A DNA stretch of 64,000 nucleotides from Pseudomonas sp. LFM046 (lineage in GTDB: Bacteria > Pseudomonadota > Gammaproteobacteria > Pseudomonadales > Pseudomonadaceae), in assembly GCF_000949385.2 (NCBI RefSeq), contig NZ_JYKO02000001.1:576161-640160 (forward strand), written 5' to 3'. Shown piece after piece: positions 12,205 through 20,664 of this stretch. A program made the position numbers and the translations under genes. The first letter of the stretch is position 1. Each line of letters starts with the position of its first letter. Below the pieces are notes generated by a model. The model saw only the letters and a list, made by a program, of their open reading frames with translations, did no database searches and was not told the DNA's origin.

Positions 12205-12648
12205 ATGAAATCCTTAATTTTTTTGGCGTATGTTGTGCTGCTAATTTTTTCGGTCCATGTGAACGCGGAGAGGTTTGAAGTTAGATGTTTCACCTCCCTG
12301 AAAAATGACGGGACGCCAATTAATATTAAGTTCTCTACAATGTTTGTAGCTTCAGATGGGTACAGAATTGGATATGTTGTGTACGAGAAGCCAAATAAAC
12401 CAATACTTCTGTATTATTCGGGTAGAACTGAAAGAGTGTTTGAGGAAGATAGGCCATTTGAAGTCACGACGAAATGGAAGGAAATAATAGAGGGGAAGCC
12501 TGCTGGCGAGTATACGATTATTTCTCAGGGGGCGATTGTTTATGGTTTTTCGTATAAAACGAAAGCTGGAGAAGTTTTTGATTTTTCTTATAACTCAAAA
12601 GCTACTCACGCAGGTCAAGGAGGATGTAACTGGAACGGCGGCCTATGA
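12205..12648 (+). CDS. Small exported protein of unknown family, candidate immunity protein 2
   Basis: The 147-residue product has a clear signal peptide (MKSLIFLAYVVLLIFSVHVNA). The mature part, beginning ERFEVRCFTSLKNDG, is about 125 residues and probably beta-rich, ending in FDFSYNSKATHAGQGGCNWNGG. ATG 12205 is preferred to the GTG at 12190 because it starts directly at the basic residue of the signal peptide. I do not recognise the family. It lies in the AT-rich immunity stretch between two LprI-like genes, and a decayed copy of its 3' half follows. Together these suggest an immunity or accessory role against the peptidoglycan effector. Confidence 0.7.
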   Translation: MKSLIFLAYVVLLIFSVHVNAERFEVRCFTSLKNDGTPINIKFSTMFVASDGYRIGYVVYEKPNKPILLYYSGRTERVFEEDRPFEVTTKWKEIIEGKPAGEYTIISQGAIVYGFSYKTKAGEVFDFSYNSKATHAGQGGCNWNGGL

Positions 12649-12655
12649 GTGGCGG

Positions 12656-12906
12656 GGTTACTAAGTCAGTACTCTTGTATGTTTCGGGTGAGCCTGAAAG
12701 CTTTTTGAAGCAGGCCGGCCGGTTGTGGCTAAAACAAAATATCAAGAAATACTAATCTGAAGTCCGACTGGCAGGTTTTTGGTTGTCATTGAGGGGGCGT
12801 TTATGGTTCTTCATATGTGTCGAACTCTGGAAAGGTTTTTGAGTTTAACTACAACTCAAAGGCCGCTGATATGGCGCGAGGGGAGTGTAATTGGTGCGGC
12901 GAATAA
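12656..12906 (+). pseudogene. Decayed duplicate of the preceding immunity-like gene (3' half)
   Basis: Translated in pieces, this stretch resembles the C-terminal half of the upstream protein. VLLYVSGEPESFL matches ILLYYSGRTERVF. After a stop and a frame change, a segment ending KVFEFNYNSK...GECNWCGE matches EVFDFSYNSK...GGCNWNGG, ending in TAA at 12904-12906. No signal-peptide half or start codon remains. It fills the 304-bp gap between the two intact genes, so that gap is a remnant rather than regulatory DNA. Confidence 0.75.
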
Positions 12907-12952
12907 CTAGTGACTGGTAAACCTTAAAAAGTTCTAATGAATTTGGATTTTA

Positions 12953-13519
12953 ATGTGGGATTTAAATTTTCATGCTGGAAGTAAAAATGTATTTAAGGTT
13001 AAAGTCCGGTGGGCGTTGTTGTTTTGGTGCTCGGCAGTTCTAGGGTGCGAAGATGGCCCAGATATCGAAGAATGCTTAAGAGAATTTCATGCAGACACTG
13101 AGTTAGCATTGAATGAACAATACAAGCTGGCCACGTTGAGCGTCCCTAAAGGGAAAAGGGAAAGCTTAAGATTAGTGGAGAGTGCTTGGGTCGATTACCG
13201 GCAGGATGTTTGCGGGAACTTAAATGACCTAGATCGCTTGGGGTGCGAGTCCTCACTAAATAATCAGCGTTCGCAAGAGCTTTTTATGATAGTGAGACGA
13301 AGTGCGCCAAGCATTGGTAGGGGGGTTATTGATTTACTTTCCCAAGGCGCTCGCATTAGCGATCAGGCGGCTCTGGATTTAATTGCAAAGCACAGAATCC
13401 AGGCCGGGCCGTGGGAGGTTTATGCCGGAAAACACTGTGAGTTCAGGTCAGGCGTAGTCGCAGAGCCAGTTATTGACTGCAAGATCAGACTGATAATGAG
13501 TAATTGGAGCGGGTTCTGA
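12953..13519 (+). CDS. LprI-like lipoprotein, candidate immunity protein 3
   Basis: The 188-residue product has a long N-terminal region, then WALLFWCSAVLGC, a lipoprotein signal with the lipobox Cys at about residue 32. The mature part matches the LprI/DUF1311 pattern: ECLREFHADTELALNEQYK, RLVESAWVDYRQDVCG and a later Cys pair. No ATG lies nearer the hydrophobic stretch, so the start at 12953 is the only good choice and the n-region is unusually long; an original start may have been lost. It is probably a membrane-anchored lysozyme-inhibitor-like immunity protein. Its stop lies one base before the PAAR start. Confidence 0.74.
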   Translation: MWDLNFHAGSKNVFKVKVRWALLFWCSAVLGCEDGPDIEECLREFHADTELALNEQYKLATLSVPKGKRESLRLVESAWVDYRQDVCGNLNDLDRLGCESSLNNQRSQELFMIVRRSAPSIGRGVIDLLSQGARISDQAALDLIAKHRIQAGPWEVYAGKHCEFRSGVVAEPVIDCKIRLIMSNWSGF

Positions 13520-13520
13520 G

Positions 13521-13784
13521 GTGAAAGGAATCATTCGAATTGGTGACAAAACCACTGGCGGCGGCACTGTTATTTCGGGCTCTGCTGTCATGAAGTTTCA
13601 TGGAATTGGCGTGGCGCGCGTCGGCGATGCGGTCAGTTGTCCGATTCCCGGCCATGGTCCGACGGTTGTCGCCGAGGGGCATCCGGTGTTCAAGGACCAC
13701 GGCGTGCCGGTTGCCTTTCATGGCCATCGCTGCGCTTGCGGCTGTGTGCTTTTGACCTCGCTACCCGAAGCGACTGCGAGCTGA
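13521..13784 (+). CDS. PAAR-domain T6SS tip protein
   Basis: The 87-residue product is essentially only a PAAR domain: it starts GIIRIGDKTTGGGTVISGS, continues with GIGVARVGDAVSCP and GHGPTVVAEGH, and ends in a His/Cys-rich segment HGHRCACGCVLL that fits zinc binding at the tip. It uses a GTG start right after the preceding stop. PAAR proteins cap VgrG trimers, so this gene supplies the sharpened point for the VgrG encoded upstream. It is not fused to a toxin. Composition returns to GC-rich within this gene. Confidence 0.93.
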   Translation: MKGIIRIGDKTTGGGTVISGSAVMKFHGIGVARVGDAVSCPIPGHGPTVVAEGHPVFKDHGVPVAFHGHRCACGCVLLTSLPEATAS

Positions 13785-13786
13785 GC

Positions 13787-15010
13787 ATGCCGGTCAGGTT
13801 GGATAAGGTTCCCGCGGCCTTGGATGAGCCGTCGACGCCTCGTGTCTGGTTGTGGGGACTGTCGTTGCCGGCGCTCATGGCGCTGGGGGTAGTGCTGGCG
13901 CTTTGGTTGGGGCCGGATGCGCTGACGCAGTACTCGCTGCACTTCTGGTGGTGGGCGCTGGGGGCACCCGTGCTCGTCTGGTGTGGCGCGGTTTTTTGGC
14001 GTGGACTGCTTTATCTCGGCCAACTGAGTGTCGTGGAAGGCTGGAACGAGGCGCGTGAAGTGGACCTGACGCAGCGGATGCGCCGAGGGCGGCGTTCGCA
14101 GCAGGTATTGGCCGTCAGCTTGCAGACGGCCCTGCGCGCTCCAGAAGCGGATGGTCAGGCACAGCGGATTTCCTTGCTGGCGAAGAATGGTGGGGCCTTG
14201 CGTACGCAAGCAGGCTGGCGTGGCCAGCAGCGACGCCATAGTCGATTGCCCTGGCTGGAGCATGAGAATGAGCACCAGTTGTTGCAGCGTGTGCTGTCGA
14301 CCCTGTTGGGGGAGTTGGCGGATACGCTCGCTGCATTTCCCCCCGAAGTCCCCGTGTCGCTGTTGCTGGAAATGAACAGTGAGCTATCGAGCGAGCTCAT
14401 GGATCGGCTGTGGCGGGAGTCCTTGGAGCAGTCGGGTATCCGTCAGGCAATAACGCGGATCGATGGCAGTGGCTTGGCGGCTATCGATCACTGGCTGGAC
14501 CAGCGTATTCGGGACCGGGCGCTGCTTCTGGTGGTGGCGATTCAGGTCGCACCGCCGGTGCTGGAGGGGGCTGCCGAGGCCGCCGTAGGGCTGCTGTTCG
14601 GTAATCGCCTGACGCAGGATGTCTTGCCGCCCAGGGCCTACCTGCACCGCCCTGAACGGGCGCGCGAGCGGACTCCAGCGGGCGCGCTGACGGCTGCTTT
14701 CCAAGCCCTGGATTGGGTGCCGTTGCCGGGCACCTCGATCGGACGAGTCTGGATCACTGGAGCCGATGCGGCGCATGGCGCTGTGATTACGACCGTGATG
14801 GAGAAGGCTTCATTGCCTGCACAGGCTTCCCATGACTTGGGTGAACTCCTGGGTAATCCCGGCAATGCCGCGCCTTGGGTCGCTATTGCTGCAGCGGTGG
14901 AGGCGACGGCGAGCGAGGCGGTGCCGCATTTCATTTTCAGTGTTGATCGTGAAGAAGACGTGGGTTTGTGGTGTTCGGTCGTGATGCCGGCCGAGGCACC
15001 TGGGGAGTAG
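13787..15010 (+). CDS. T6SS-cluster membrane protein of unknown function
   Basis: The 407-residue product starts two bases after the PAAR stop (ATG 13787). Two hydrophobic segments (about residues 21-40 and 50-70) anchor a large soluble domain. I do not recognise the family. A C-terminal stretch, HDLGELLGNPGNAAPWVAIAA, weakly recalls thiolase-fold proteins, and thiolase-like proteins are known in some Pseudomonas vgrG clusters; this is speculation. Its tight spacing between PAAR and the tssM-like gene (9 nt to the next start) indicates one transcript and a joint role at the inner membrane. Codons are more often T/G-ending than in the later tssM-like coding region. Confidence 0.8.
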   Translation: MPVRLDKVPAALDEPSTPRVWLWGLSLPALMALGVVLALWLGPDALTQYSLHFWWWALGAPVLVWCGAVFWRGLLYLGQLSVVEGWNEAREVDLTQRMRRGRRSQQVLAVSLQTALRAPEADGQAQRISLLAKNGGALRTQAGWRGQQRRHSRLPWLEHENEHQLLQRVLSTLLGELADTLAAFPPEVPVSLLLEMNSELSSELMDRLWRESLEQSGIRQAITRIDGSGLAAIDHWLDQRIRDRALLLVVAIQVAPPVLEGAAEAAVGLLFGNRLTQDVLPPRAYLHRPERARERTPAGALTAAFQALDWVPLPGTSIGRVWITGADAAHGAVITTVMEKASLPAQASHDLGELLGNPGNAAPWVAIAAAVEATASEAVPHFIFSVDREEDVGLWCSVVMPAEAPGE

Positions 15011-15019
15011 GGAACTTCG

Positions 15020-18000
15020 ATGCGCACCGTGACTATTTGGGGACTGATCGGCCTGGTGGCCGTGGTGGGTGGTGGGATTTGTCTGCTGCTTTGGTGGTGG
15101 CCGGATCTTGTGGATGTCAGCCCGGGAAGTGATCGGCAGGAGATCGCGTTGTGGTTGACGTCGGGACTCTCGCTGTCGTTGGTAGCCCTGCTGGTGGCGT
15201 ATTGGCAGATGGGGCGCAAGATCGGGCAATCGGGTTACCGGGAGCAGTTGGGAGACGATAGGCCAGCCACCTCTGCTCCGGCTTTGGATGGCATGGGCAC
15301 CGATACCGTCATGGGTGAACTGCGCCAACACCTGCGCGACACCATCGCCTTCTTCTGGCGCCGTAAGGTCCGCCTGCTGCTGGTGGTCGGCGAGCCCGAG
15401 CAGATCGAGGCGATTGCCCCGGGGTTAGCTGCCCAGCAATGGCTGGAAGACGAGGGCACCGTCCTGCTCTGGGGCGGCAGTGTGCAGGAGTCGCTGAACG
15501 AGGCGCTGATCGAGCAGTGGCGCCTGCTGTGCCCGCGCCGCCCGCTGGACGGCATCGTCTGGGCGCTGAGCCCGGCGCAGAGCGCCGACCCCGAGCACCT
15601 GGGCAACGGGGTGCGTCGGCTGCACGCGCTGACGCGACGGTTGCGCTGGCAGGCCCCGGTGCACCTCTGGGAGGTCCGCGACAGCGCATGGGAACAGGCC
15701 GCTCGCCCGGTCGAGGCGGTGGGGTGCCGCTTGGCGCCGCGCGCCAGCGTGGCGCAACTGGAAGACAGCCTGGCCCGCCTGGCGCGACCGCTGCGCGAAG
15801 GAGGGCTGGCGCAGATGCAGCGCGATCACCGCCACGACTTCCTGCTGCGCCTCGCCCGCGATCTGCACGCCGAAGGCATCGCGCGCTGGACGCACGCCCT
15901 GGCGCCCCTGCTGCAAGCCGGGGGTGTGGCGCTGCGCGGGCTGTGGTTCAGCCTGCCGCTGCGGGTGCCCCAGGGCGGGCTGGCGCACGCCTGGTCGGTG
16001 GAGCCGGCCTGGCGCGGCGTGCTGGGCGACGGCGCCCTGGGCGGCCGTCCCCACGGCTGGACGCTGCCGCGCGCCGGCGTGGCGCTGCTGCTCGGGCTGA
16101 TGGCCGTGTGGGGGCTCGGCCTGTTGCTGTCTTTCGTCAGCAACCGCGCGCAGATCGCCGAGCTGCAGACGACGCTGGCGCGCCTCGACCAGCCGCGCGA
16201 GGGCGACGACCAACTGCGCGCGCTCAACGAACTGGTCCACGAACTGGACCGCCTCGGCTACCGCGCCGAGCACGGCGTGCCCTGGTACCAGCGGTTTGGC
16301 CTGAGCCAGAACGACGGCCTGCTGGACGCCCTCTGGCCGCGCTTCATCGCGGCCAACCACCGGCTGCTGCGCGACCCGGCGGCGGCCCACCTCGAGGCCG
16401 AACTGGCGGCGCTGGTCCGCCTGCCGCCGGGCGATCCGCAACGCGCCGCGCGTGCGGCCGAGGCCTACAACCAGCTCAAGGCCTACCTGATGATGGCCCA
16501 CCCGGAGAAGGTTGACGCGGCGTTCCTGGCCCGTACCCTCGGCGCCGTCGAAGCGGACCGCGCACACGTGAGCACTGGTGTCTGGCAGGGCCTTGCACCC
16601 AACCTCTGGCGCTTCTATGCCGACCACCTGGCGGCCCACCCTGACTGGCGCATCGACGCCGACCCGACGCTGGTGGCGCAGGCCCGTCAGGTACTGCTCG
16701 GCCAACTGGGCCAGCGCAACGGCGAAAGCGCCCTCTACCAGCGCGTGCTCGACGTCGCGGCGAACAACTACCCACCCCTGGGCCTGCGGCAGATGGTCGG
16801 TGATACCGACGCCCTGGCGCTGTTCACCACTGAGGCCGAGGTGCCCGGCGTCTTCACCCGCCAGGCCTGGGAAGGTCAGGTGCGCCAGGCCATCGACGCC
16901 ATCGCGCAGGCGCGCCGCGAAGACATCGACTGGGTGCTGAGCGACGACCCGGCCCAGGTCGCCGCCGACCTGACCCCGGACGTCCTGCGCGAACGCCTCA
17001 CCGCGCGCTACTTCCAGGACTATGGCAGCGCCTGGCTCGAGGTCCTCAACAGCCTGCGCTGGCAGCCGGCCGCCAGCCTCGCCGATGCCATCGACCAATT
17101 CACCCTGATGACCGACATCCGCCAGTCGCCCCTCATCGCCCTGATGAACACCCTGGCCTACCAGGGCCGGGCCGGCGCGCGCGGCCAGGCCCTGGGCGAT
17201 TCCCTGCTGCAGTCCGCGCAGCAGCTCATCGGCCAGGCCCCGGTGCCGGGGATCGACCCTCAGGCCGAAGGGCCGCGCCGCCCGCTGGACGACAGCTTCG
17301 GCCCGCTGCTGGCCCTGCTCGGCCAGGGCGCGGAAGCCAAGGGGCGCGACGGCAGCCTGAGCCTGCAGGCCTTCCTCACCCGCGTCACCCGCGTGCGCCT
17401 GAAGCTCCAGCAAGTGAGCAACGCCGCCGACCCGCAGGCCATGACCCAGGCCCTGGCGCAAACCGTGTTCCAGGGCAAGAGCGTCGACCTCACCGACACC
17501 CAAGCCTATGGCAGCCTGATCGCCGCCAGTCTCGGCGCGGAGTGGGGCGGCTTCGGCCGCGCGCTCTTCGTCCAGCCGCTGGAGCAGGCCTGGCAGCGCG
17601 TCCTGCAACCCTCCGCGGCCGGGCTCAACCGCCACTGGCAGCGCGCCATCGTCAGCCCCTGGGACAGTGCCTTCGCCGGGCGCTATCCCTTCGCCGCCAC
17701 CGCCAGCGATGCCTCGTTGCCCATGCTCGGCCAGATGATCCGCGCCGACAGCGGGCGCATCGATCAATTCCTGGCGCAACAACTGGGCGGCGTATTGCGC
17801 AAGGAAGGCCACCGCTGGGTGGCCGACACCCGCCAGAGCCAGGGGCTGCGCTTCAACCCCGTGTTCTTCGAGGCGGTCAACCAGCTCGGCGCGCTGGCCG
17901 ACGTGCTCTACACCGACGGCGGCATGGGCATCGGCTTTGACCTGCGGGCCAAACCGGTGCGCGATGTGGTGCAGACCACCCTCATCCTCGATGGCGCGCG

Positions 18001-18328
18001 CCTGGAGTACTTCAACCAACTGGAAAGCTGGCAACGCTTCGGCTGGCCCAGCCTCCGCGACCACCCCGGCGCGCGCCTGAGCTGGACCAGCGTCAGGACC
18101 GGCGAGCGGCTGTTCGGCGACTACCCCGGCACCTGGGGGCTGATCCGCCTGCTGGAGCAGGCCCGGGTCACCCCGCTGGACGACGGCGCAAGCCACTACC
18201 GGCTGGTCCTCACGGCGCCCGATGGCCTGGGGCTGACCTGGCACCTGCGCACCGAACTGGGCGCGGGCCCGCTGGCCCTGCTGCAACTGCGCGGCTTCAA
18301 GTTGCCGGCACAGATCTTCCTCGAATGA
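15020..18328 (+). CDS. TssM/IcmF-like membrane protein (orphan, no visible P-loop)
   Basis: The 1102-residue protein has transmembrane segments near 5-27, 43-63 and 353-374, then a long periplasmic region like the IcmF C-terminal domains, ending GLTWHLRTELGAGPLALLQLRGFKLP (quoted in part). TssM normally joins TssL and TssJ as the T6SS membrane complex. Here the place where Walker A belongs reads VVGEPEQIEAIAP, with no GxxxxGK, so ATP binding is unlikely. No tssJ, tssL or tssK is nearby. It is probably a cargo-associated TssM paralogue tied to this VgrG. Codon style changes to strongly C-ending near 15300, inside the gene. Confidence 0.85.
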   Translation: MRTVTIWGLIGLVAVVGGGICLLLWWWPDLVDVSPGSDRQEIALWLTSGLSLSLVALLVAYWQMGRKIGQSGYREQLGDDRPATSAPALDGMGTDTVMGELRQHLRDTIAFFWRRKVRLLLVVGEPEQIEAIAPGLAAQQWLEDEGTVLLWGGSVQESLNEALIEQWRLLCPRRPLDGIVWALSPAQSADPEHLGNGVRRLHALTRRLRWQAPVHLWEVRDSAWEQAARPVEAVGCRLAPRASVAQLEDSLARLARPLREGGLAQMQRDHRHDFLLRLARDLHAEGIARWTHALAPLLQAGGVALRGLWFSLPLRVPQGGLAHAWSVEPAWRGVLGDGALGGRPHGWTLPRAGVALLLGLMAVWGLGLLLSFVSNRAQIAELQTTLARLDQPREGDDQLRALNELVHELDRLGYRAEHGVPWYQRFGLSQNDGLLDALWPRFIAANHRLLRDPAAAHLEAELAALVRLPPGDPQRAARAAEAYNQLKAYLMMAHPEKVDAAFLARTLGAVEADRAHVSTGVWQGLAPNLWRFYADHLAAHPDWRIDADPTLVAQARQVLLGQLGQRNGESALYQRVLDVAANNYPPLGLRQMVGDTDALALFTTEAEVPGVFTRQAWEGQVRQAIDAIAQARREDIDWVLSDDPAQVAADLTPDVLRERLTARYFQDYGSAWLEVLNSLRWQPAASLADAIDQFTLMTDIRQSPLIALMNTLAYQGRAGARGQALGDSLLQSAQQLIGQAPVPGIDPQAEGPRRPLDDSFGPLLALLGQGAEAKGRDGSLSLQAFLTRVTRVRLKLQQVSNAADPQAMTQALAQTVFQGKSVDLTDTQAYGSLIAASLGAEWGGFGRALFVQPLEQAWQRVLQPSAAGLNRHWQRAIVSPWDSAFAGRYPFAATASDASLPMLGQMIRADSGRIDQFLAQQLGGVLRKEGHRWVADTRQSQGLRFNPVFFEAVNQLGALADVLYTDGGMGIGFDLRAKPVRDVVQTTLILDGARLEYFNQLESWQRFGWPSLRDHPGARLSWTSVRTGERLFGDYPGTWGLIRLLEQARVTPLDDGASHYRLVLTAPDGLGLTWHLRTELGAGPLALLQLRGFKLPAQIFLE

Positions 18329-18386
18329 CGTGTCATCCTCGCCGCGTGTTCTTATAGGAACCGCACCCGGCGGGCAGTGGCACGAC

Positions 18387-18423
18387 AAAAAGCCCGGTCC
18401 CTCTGCAGGACCGGGCTTTTTTA
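18387..18423. terminator. Bidirectional rho-independent terminator (copy 2 of a duplicated element)
   Basis: The stem and A/T-runs are the same as at 6219-6256 with one loop change, and similarity continues through AGAGGTG-GGGCC to about 18436. It ends the T6SS cluster and the convergent phnX transcript. Confidence 0.88.
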
Positions 18424-18459
18424 CGAGAGGTGAGGGCCGACGGCCGCCCCCGCTTTCAC

Positions 18460-19287
18460 TCAGCTGGACTGGGGCATCTCGCCGCGGGCGAGGCGCTTGT
18501 TGATGTCGTCGATCACCGCCGGCAGATCGGCGATGGTGTCGATCAGGTAGTGCGGGCGGGAGGCTTCGAACATCTGGCCGATGCGCGCGCGTTCCTGGTC
18601 CAGCTTGTCCTTCGGCAGGGCCTTGAACTGTTCGTAGGTCAGGCCGAGGGCGTTGCCCGAGCAGGTCAGGGCCACGGTCCACATGCCGGCGCTGCGGCCT
18701 TCGAGGATGCCCGGCCAGGTGTCGTCGACCTTCACGCAGGCGGCGACGTCGTCGATGCCGAGGGTGATCACGTTGGCCAGGGCCTGCGCCGGGTGCGGAC
18801 GGCCGTTGGGCACTTCGTCGGTGGCGACGACGTGGTCCGGGGTGTAGCCGTTCTCGCGGGCCAGTTCCACCACCTTGGCCATCACCACCGCCGGGTAGCC
18901 GGAGCAGGTGCCGATCTTCAGGCCCTTGTCGCGCAGGGTGGCGATGGCGTCGAGGGCGCCGGGGATCAGCGCCGAGTGCAGGCCGATCTTCTCGATCTGC
19001 AGCGGCATGAAGCGCTCGTAGATGGCGGTGACGTCGTCATCGGTGGGCAGGCGGCCGAAGGCGGCGCGGTAGCGTTCGGCGATGGCCGGGATGTCGCAGA
19101 GGGTGCGGATGTGGTCCCACTTGCCCATGCCCATCGGGCCACGGGCTTCTTCCAGGGAGACGGCGACGCCGAACTCGGCGAAGGCCTCGACGAAGATCTG
19201 GGTCGGTGCGAAGGAACCGAAGTCGACGACGGTGCCGGCCCAGTCGAGGATCGCGGCTTGAAGCTGAGTGGGTTGCTTGTATTGCAT
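18460..19287 (-). CDS. phnX: Phosphonoacetaldehyde hydrolase
   Basis: The 275-residue HAD-superfamily enzyme splits phosphonoacetaldehyde into acetaldehyde and phosphate, the second step of 2-aminoethylphosphonate breakdown. The nucleophile Asp15 lies in ILDWAGT, and the Schiff-base Lys56 in [12 protein letters not shown], both diagnostic for PhnX rather than generic HAD phosphatases. CSGYP and KVDDTWPGI are the later HAD motifs. It is the last gene of the minus-strand set phnW, transporter, phnX. The acetaldehyde produced is a substrate type for the aldehyde dehydrogenase at 1.1 kb, though no direct link is shown. Confidence 0.96.
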   Translation of the reverse strand: MQYKQPTQLQAAILDWAGTVVDFGSFAPTQIFVEAFAEFGVAVSLEEARGPMGMGKWDHIRTLCDIPAIAERYRAAFGRLPTDDDVTAIYERFMPLQIEKIGLHSALIPGALDAIATLRDKGLKIGTCSGYPAVVMAKVVELARENGYTPDHVVATDEVPNGRPHPAQALANVITLGIDDVAACVKVDDTWPGILEGRSAGMWTVALTCSGNALGLTYEQFKALPKDKLDQERARIGQMFEASRPHYLIDTIADLPAVIDDINKRLARGEMPQSS

Positions 19288-19326
19288 GGTGATGGCTCCA
19301 GCGGATTGCAGTTCGGGTAAGGGAAT

Positions 19327-20664
19327 TCAGGTCTTGGCCCCGGCCATGGCCGGTTGACCGGTCGCCGGGACGCCTTCCGGCGTTTTCAGGGTTTGCGGGC
19401 GGCTGTTCCAGAAGGGCATCAGCATCAGGCTGGCCAGCAGCGCCGTGGCGGTGAAGATGAGGAACACGGTGGTGGTGTCGAAGTAGCCCGGCAGCAGGCC
19501 GCCGAGGATGGCGCCCACCGAGCCGCAGCCGTTGACGAAGCCCGCGGCGGTGCCGGCGGCTTCCTGGGTACCGAAATCGATGGCGGCCGAGCCACTGATC
19601 ATCGAGTCCGGCCCGTAGAGGGTCATGCCCATCATGAACAGCAGGCCCACTACCAGGTACAGGCTGCCGCTCTGCATGGTCGGTACGAACAGCGCCAGGC
19701 TGACCGTGAGCGCCACCAGGCTGAGGACGCAAGCCGGCATGCGGCGGGAGCCGAACAGCTTGTCCGAGGCGATGCCGATGAGAATAGGGCCCACCAGGCC
19801 AGCCACTTCGAAGGCCGTGGGAACGATGGCCGAAGCCACCTTGCCGATGGCGGGCATGCGTTCGTAGACGATCACCGGGCCCCACAGGAGGATGGCGTAG
19901 CGCGCGGGCTTCAGCAGGAAGTAGGCCATGCCCAGCACCAGCACCGTACGGTTTTTCAGCACCTTGCGCAGCGCGTTCCAGTGCCCCTCGCGCGGTGCGT
20001 CGGCCTTCTGATCCTGGGGCTCCACTTCCACCGGCGGCAGGCCGACGTCTTGCGGGCGGTTGCGTTGCAGCAGGAAGAACAGCGCGGCTACCCCCAGCAC
20101 CACGACGGCGGAGGAGATGAACGCCATGCGCCAGTCGTGGGACACCTCATAGGCCCACCAGCCGGCGAAGGGCGTGGCCACCAGGCCGCCGAAGGCGTAG
20201 CAGGTGCTCCAGTAACCCAGCACCTGGCCGCGTTCGCGGGTGGAGAAGAAGCTGCCGATGTTCTTGCACAGGCCCGACCAGCCGGTGGACTGGGCCAGGC
20301 CCTGGATCAGCATGCAGGTGACGAAGAGCGGCAGGGTGGCGAAGCTGCCCATGGCGATGGCCGCGAGCGCTGAGATCACCAGGCCGCCGAGGACTACCAC
20401 GCGCGGGCCGAAACGGTCAGCGAAGATGCCCCAGGTGAACTGGCCCACGGCATAGGCGGCCAGGTAGAGGGCGTCGAGGTTGGCCATCGTGGCCTTGTCG
20501 AGTTCGAAGCTCGGGTCTTCGCCGATGCCGAGTTTGGCGACGGAGAAGGCTTTGCGGGTGAAGTAGAAGGCGGCGTAGGCCAGCCAGGTGATGATGAAGA
20601 TCTGAACGCGCCAGCGCTGGAGGGATTTCCAGCCGGTTGCGAAGGCACCTGCGTTGTTGTTCAT
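19327..20664 (-). CDS. MFS transporter of the organophosphate/phosphonate (OPA) type
   Basis: The 445-residue membrane protein has about 12 hydrophobic segments. Its N-terminus (WLAYAAFYFTRKAFSVAK) and the motif DRFGPRVVVLGG are typical of the GlpT/UhpT/PgtP family. Lying between phnW and phnX it most likely imports 2-aminoethylphosphonate; substrate is inferred from context only. ATG 20664 is preferred over an in-frame ATG 12 codons upstream because the hydrophobic core starts soon after and the upstream extension looks non-conserved. The gap to phnX is 39 nt, so the two are cotranscribed. Confidence 0.88.
   Translation of the reverse strand: MNNNAGAFATGWKSLQRWRVQIFIITWLAYAAFYFTRKAFSVAKLGIGEDPSFELDKATMANLDALYLAAYAVGQFTWGIFADRFGPRVVVLGGLVISALAAIAMGSFATLPLFVTCMLIQGLAQSTGWSGLCKNIGSFFSTRERGQVLGYWSTCYAFGGLVATPFAGWWAYEVSHDWRMAFISSAVVVLGVAALFFLLQRNRPQDVGLPPVEVEPQDQKADAPREGHWNALRKVLKNRTVLVLGMAYFLLKPARYAILLWGPVIVYERMPAIGKVASAIVPTAFEVAGLVGPILIGIASDKLFGSRRMPACVLSLVALTVSLALFVPTMQSGSLYLVVGLLFMMGMTLYGPDSMISGSAAIDFGTQEAAGTAAGFVNGCGSVGAILGGLLPGYFDTTTVFLIFTATALLASLMLMPFWNSRPQTLKTPEGVPATGQPAMAGAKT

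Noticed and set aside
12785-12910. Small intact gene in the gap after immunity protein 2
   Set aside because: The readable frame has no start codon or signal peptide and matches only the C-terminal half of the neighbour with frame changes, so it was called a remnant.
6445-13784. Prophage tail module
   Set aside because: VgrG, PAAR and lysozyme-like parts resemble phage tail genes, but there is no sheath, tube, terminase, capsid or integrase, and immunity genes plus a TssM-like gene indicate T6SS cargo.
6219-18436. Terminator pair as att sites of an integrative element
   Set aside because: No integrase, excisionase or tRNA target; the repeats are ordinary terminators in form, so only recombination by homology is suggested.
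15425-18682. Very long open frame on the minus strand (about 1085 codons) across the tssM-like gene
   Set aside because: It mirrors the GC-rich coding gene; translation is Gln/Ala/Arg/Gly-rich with no domain, and the plus strand has clear TssM features.
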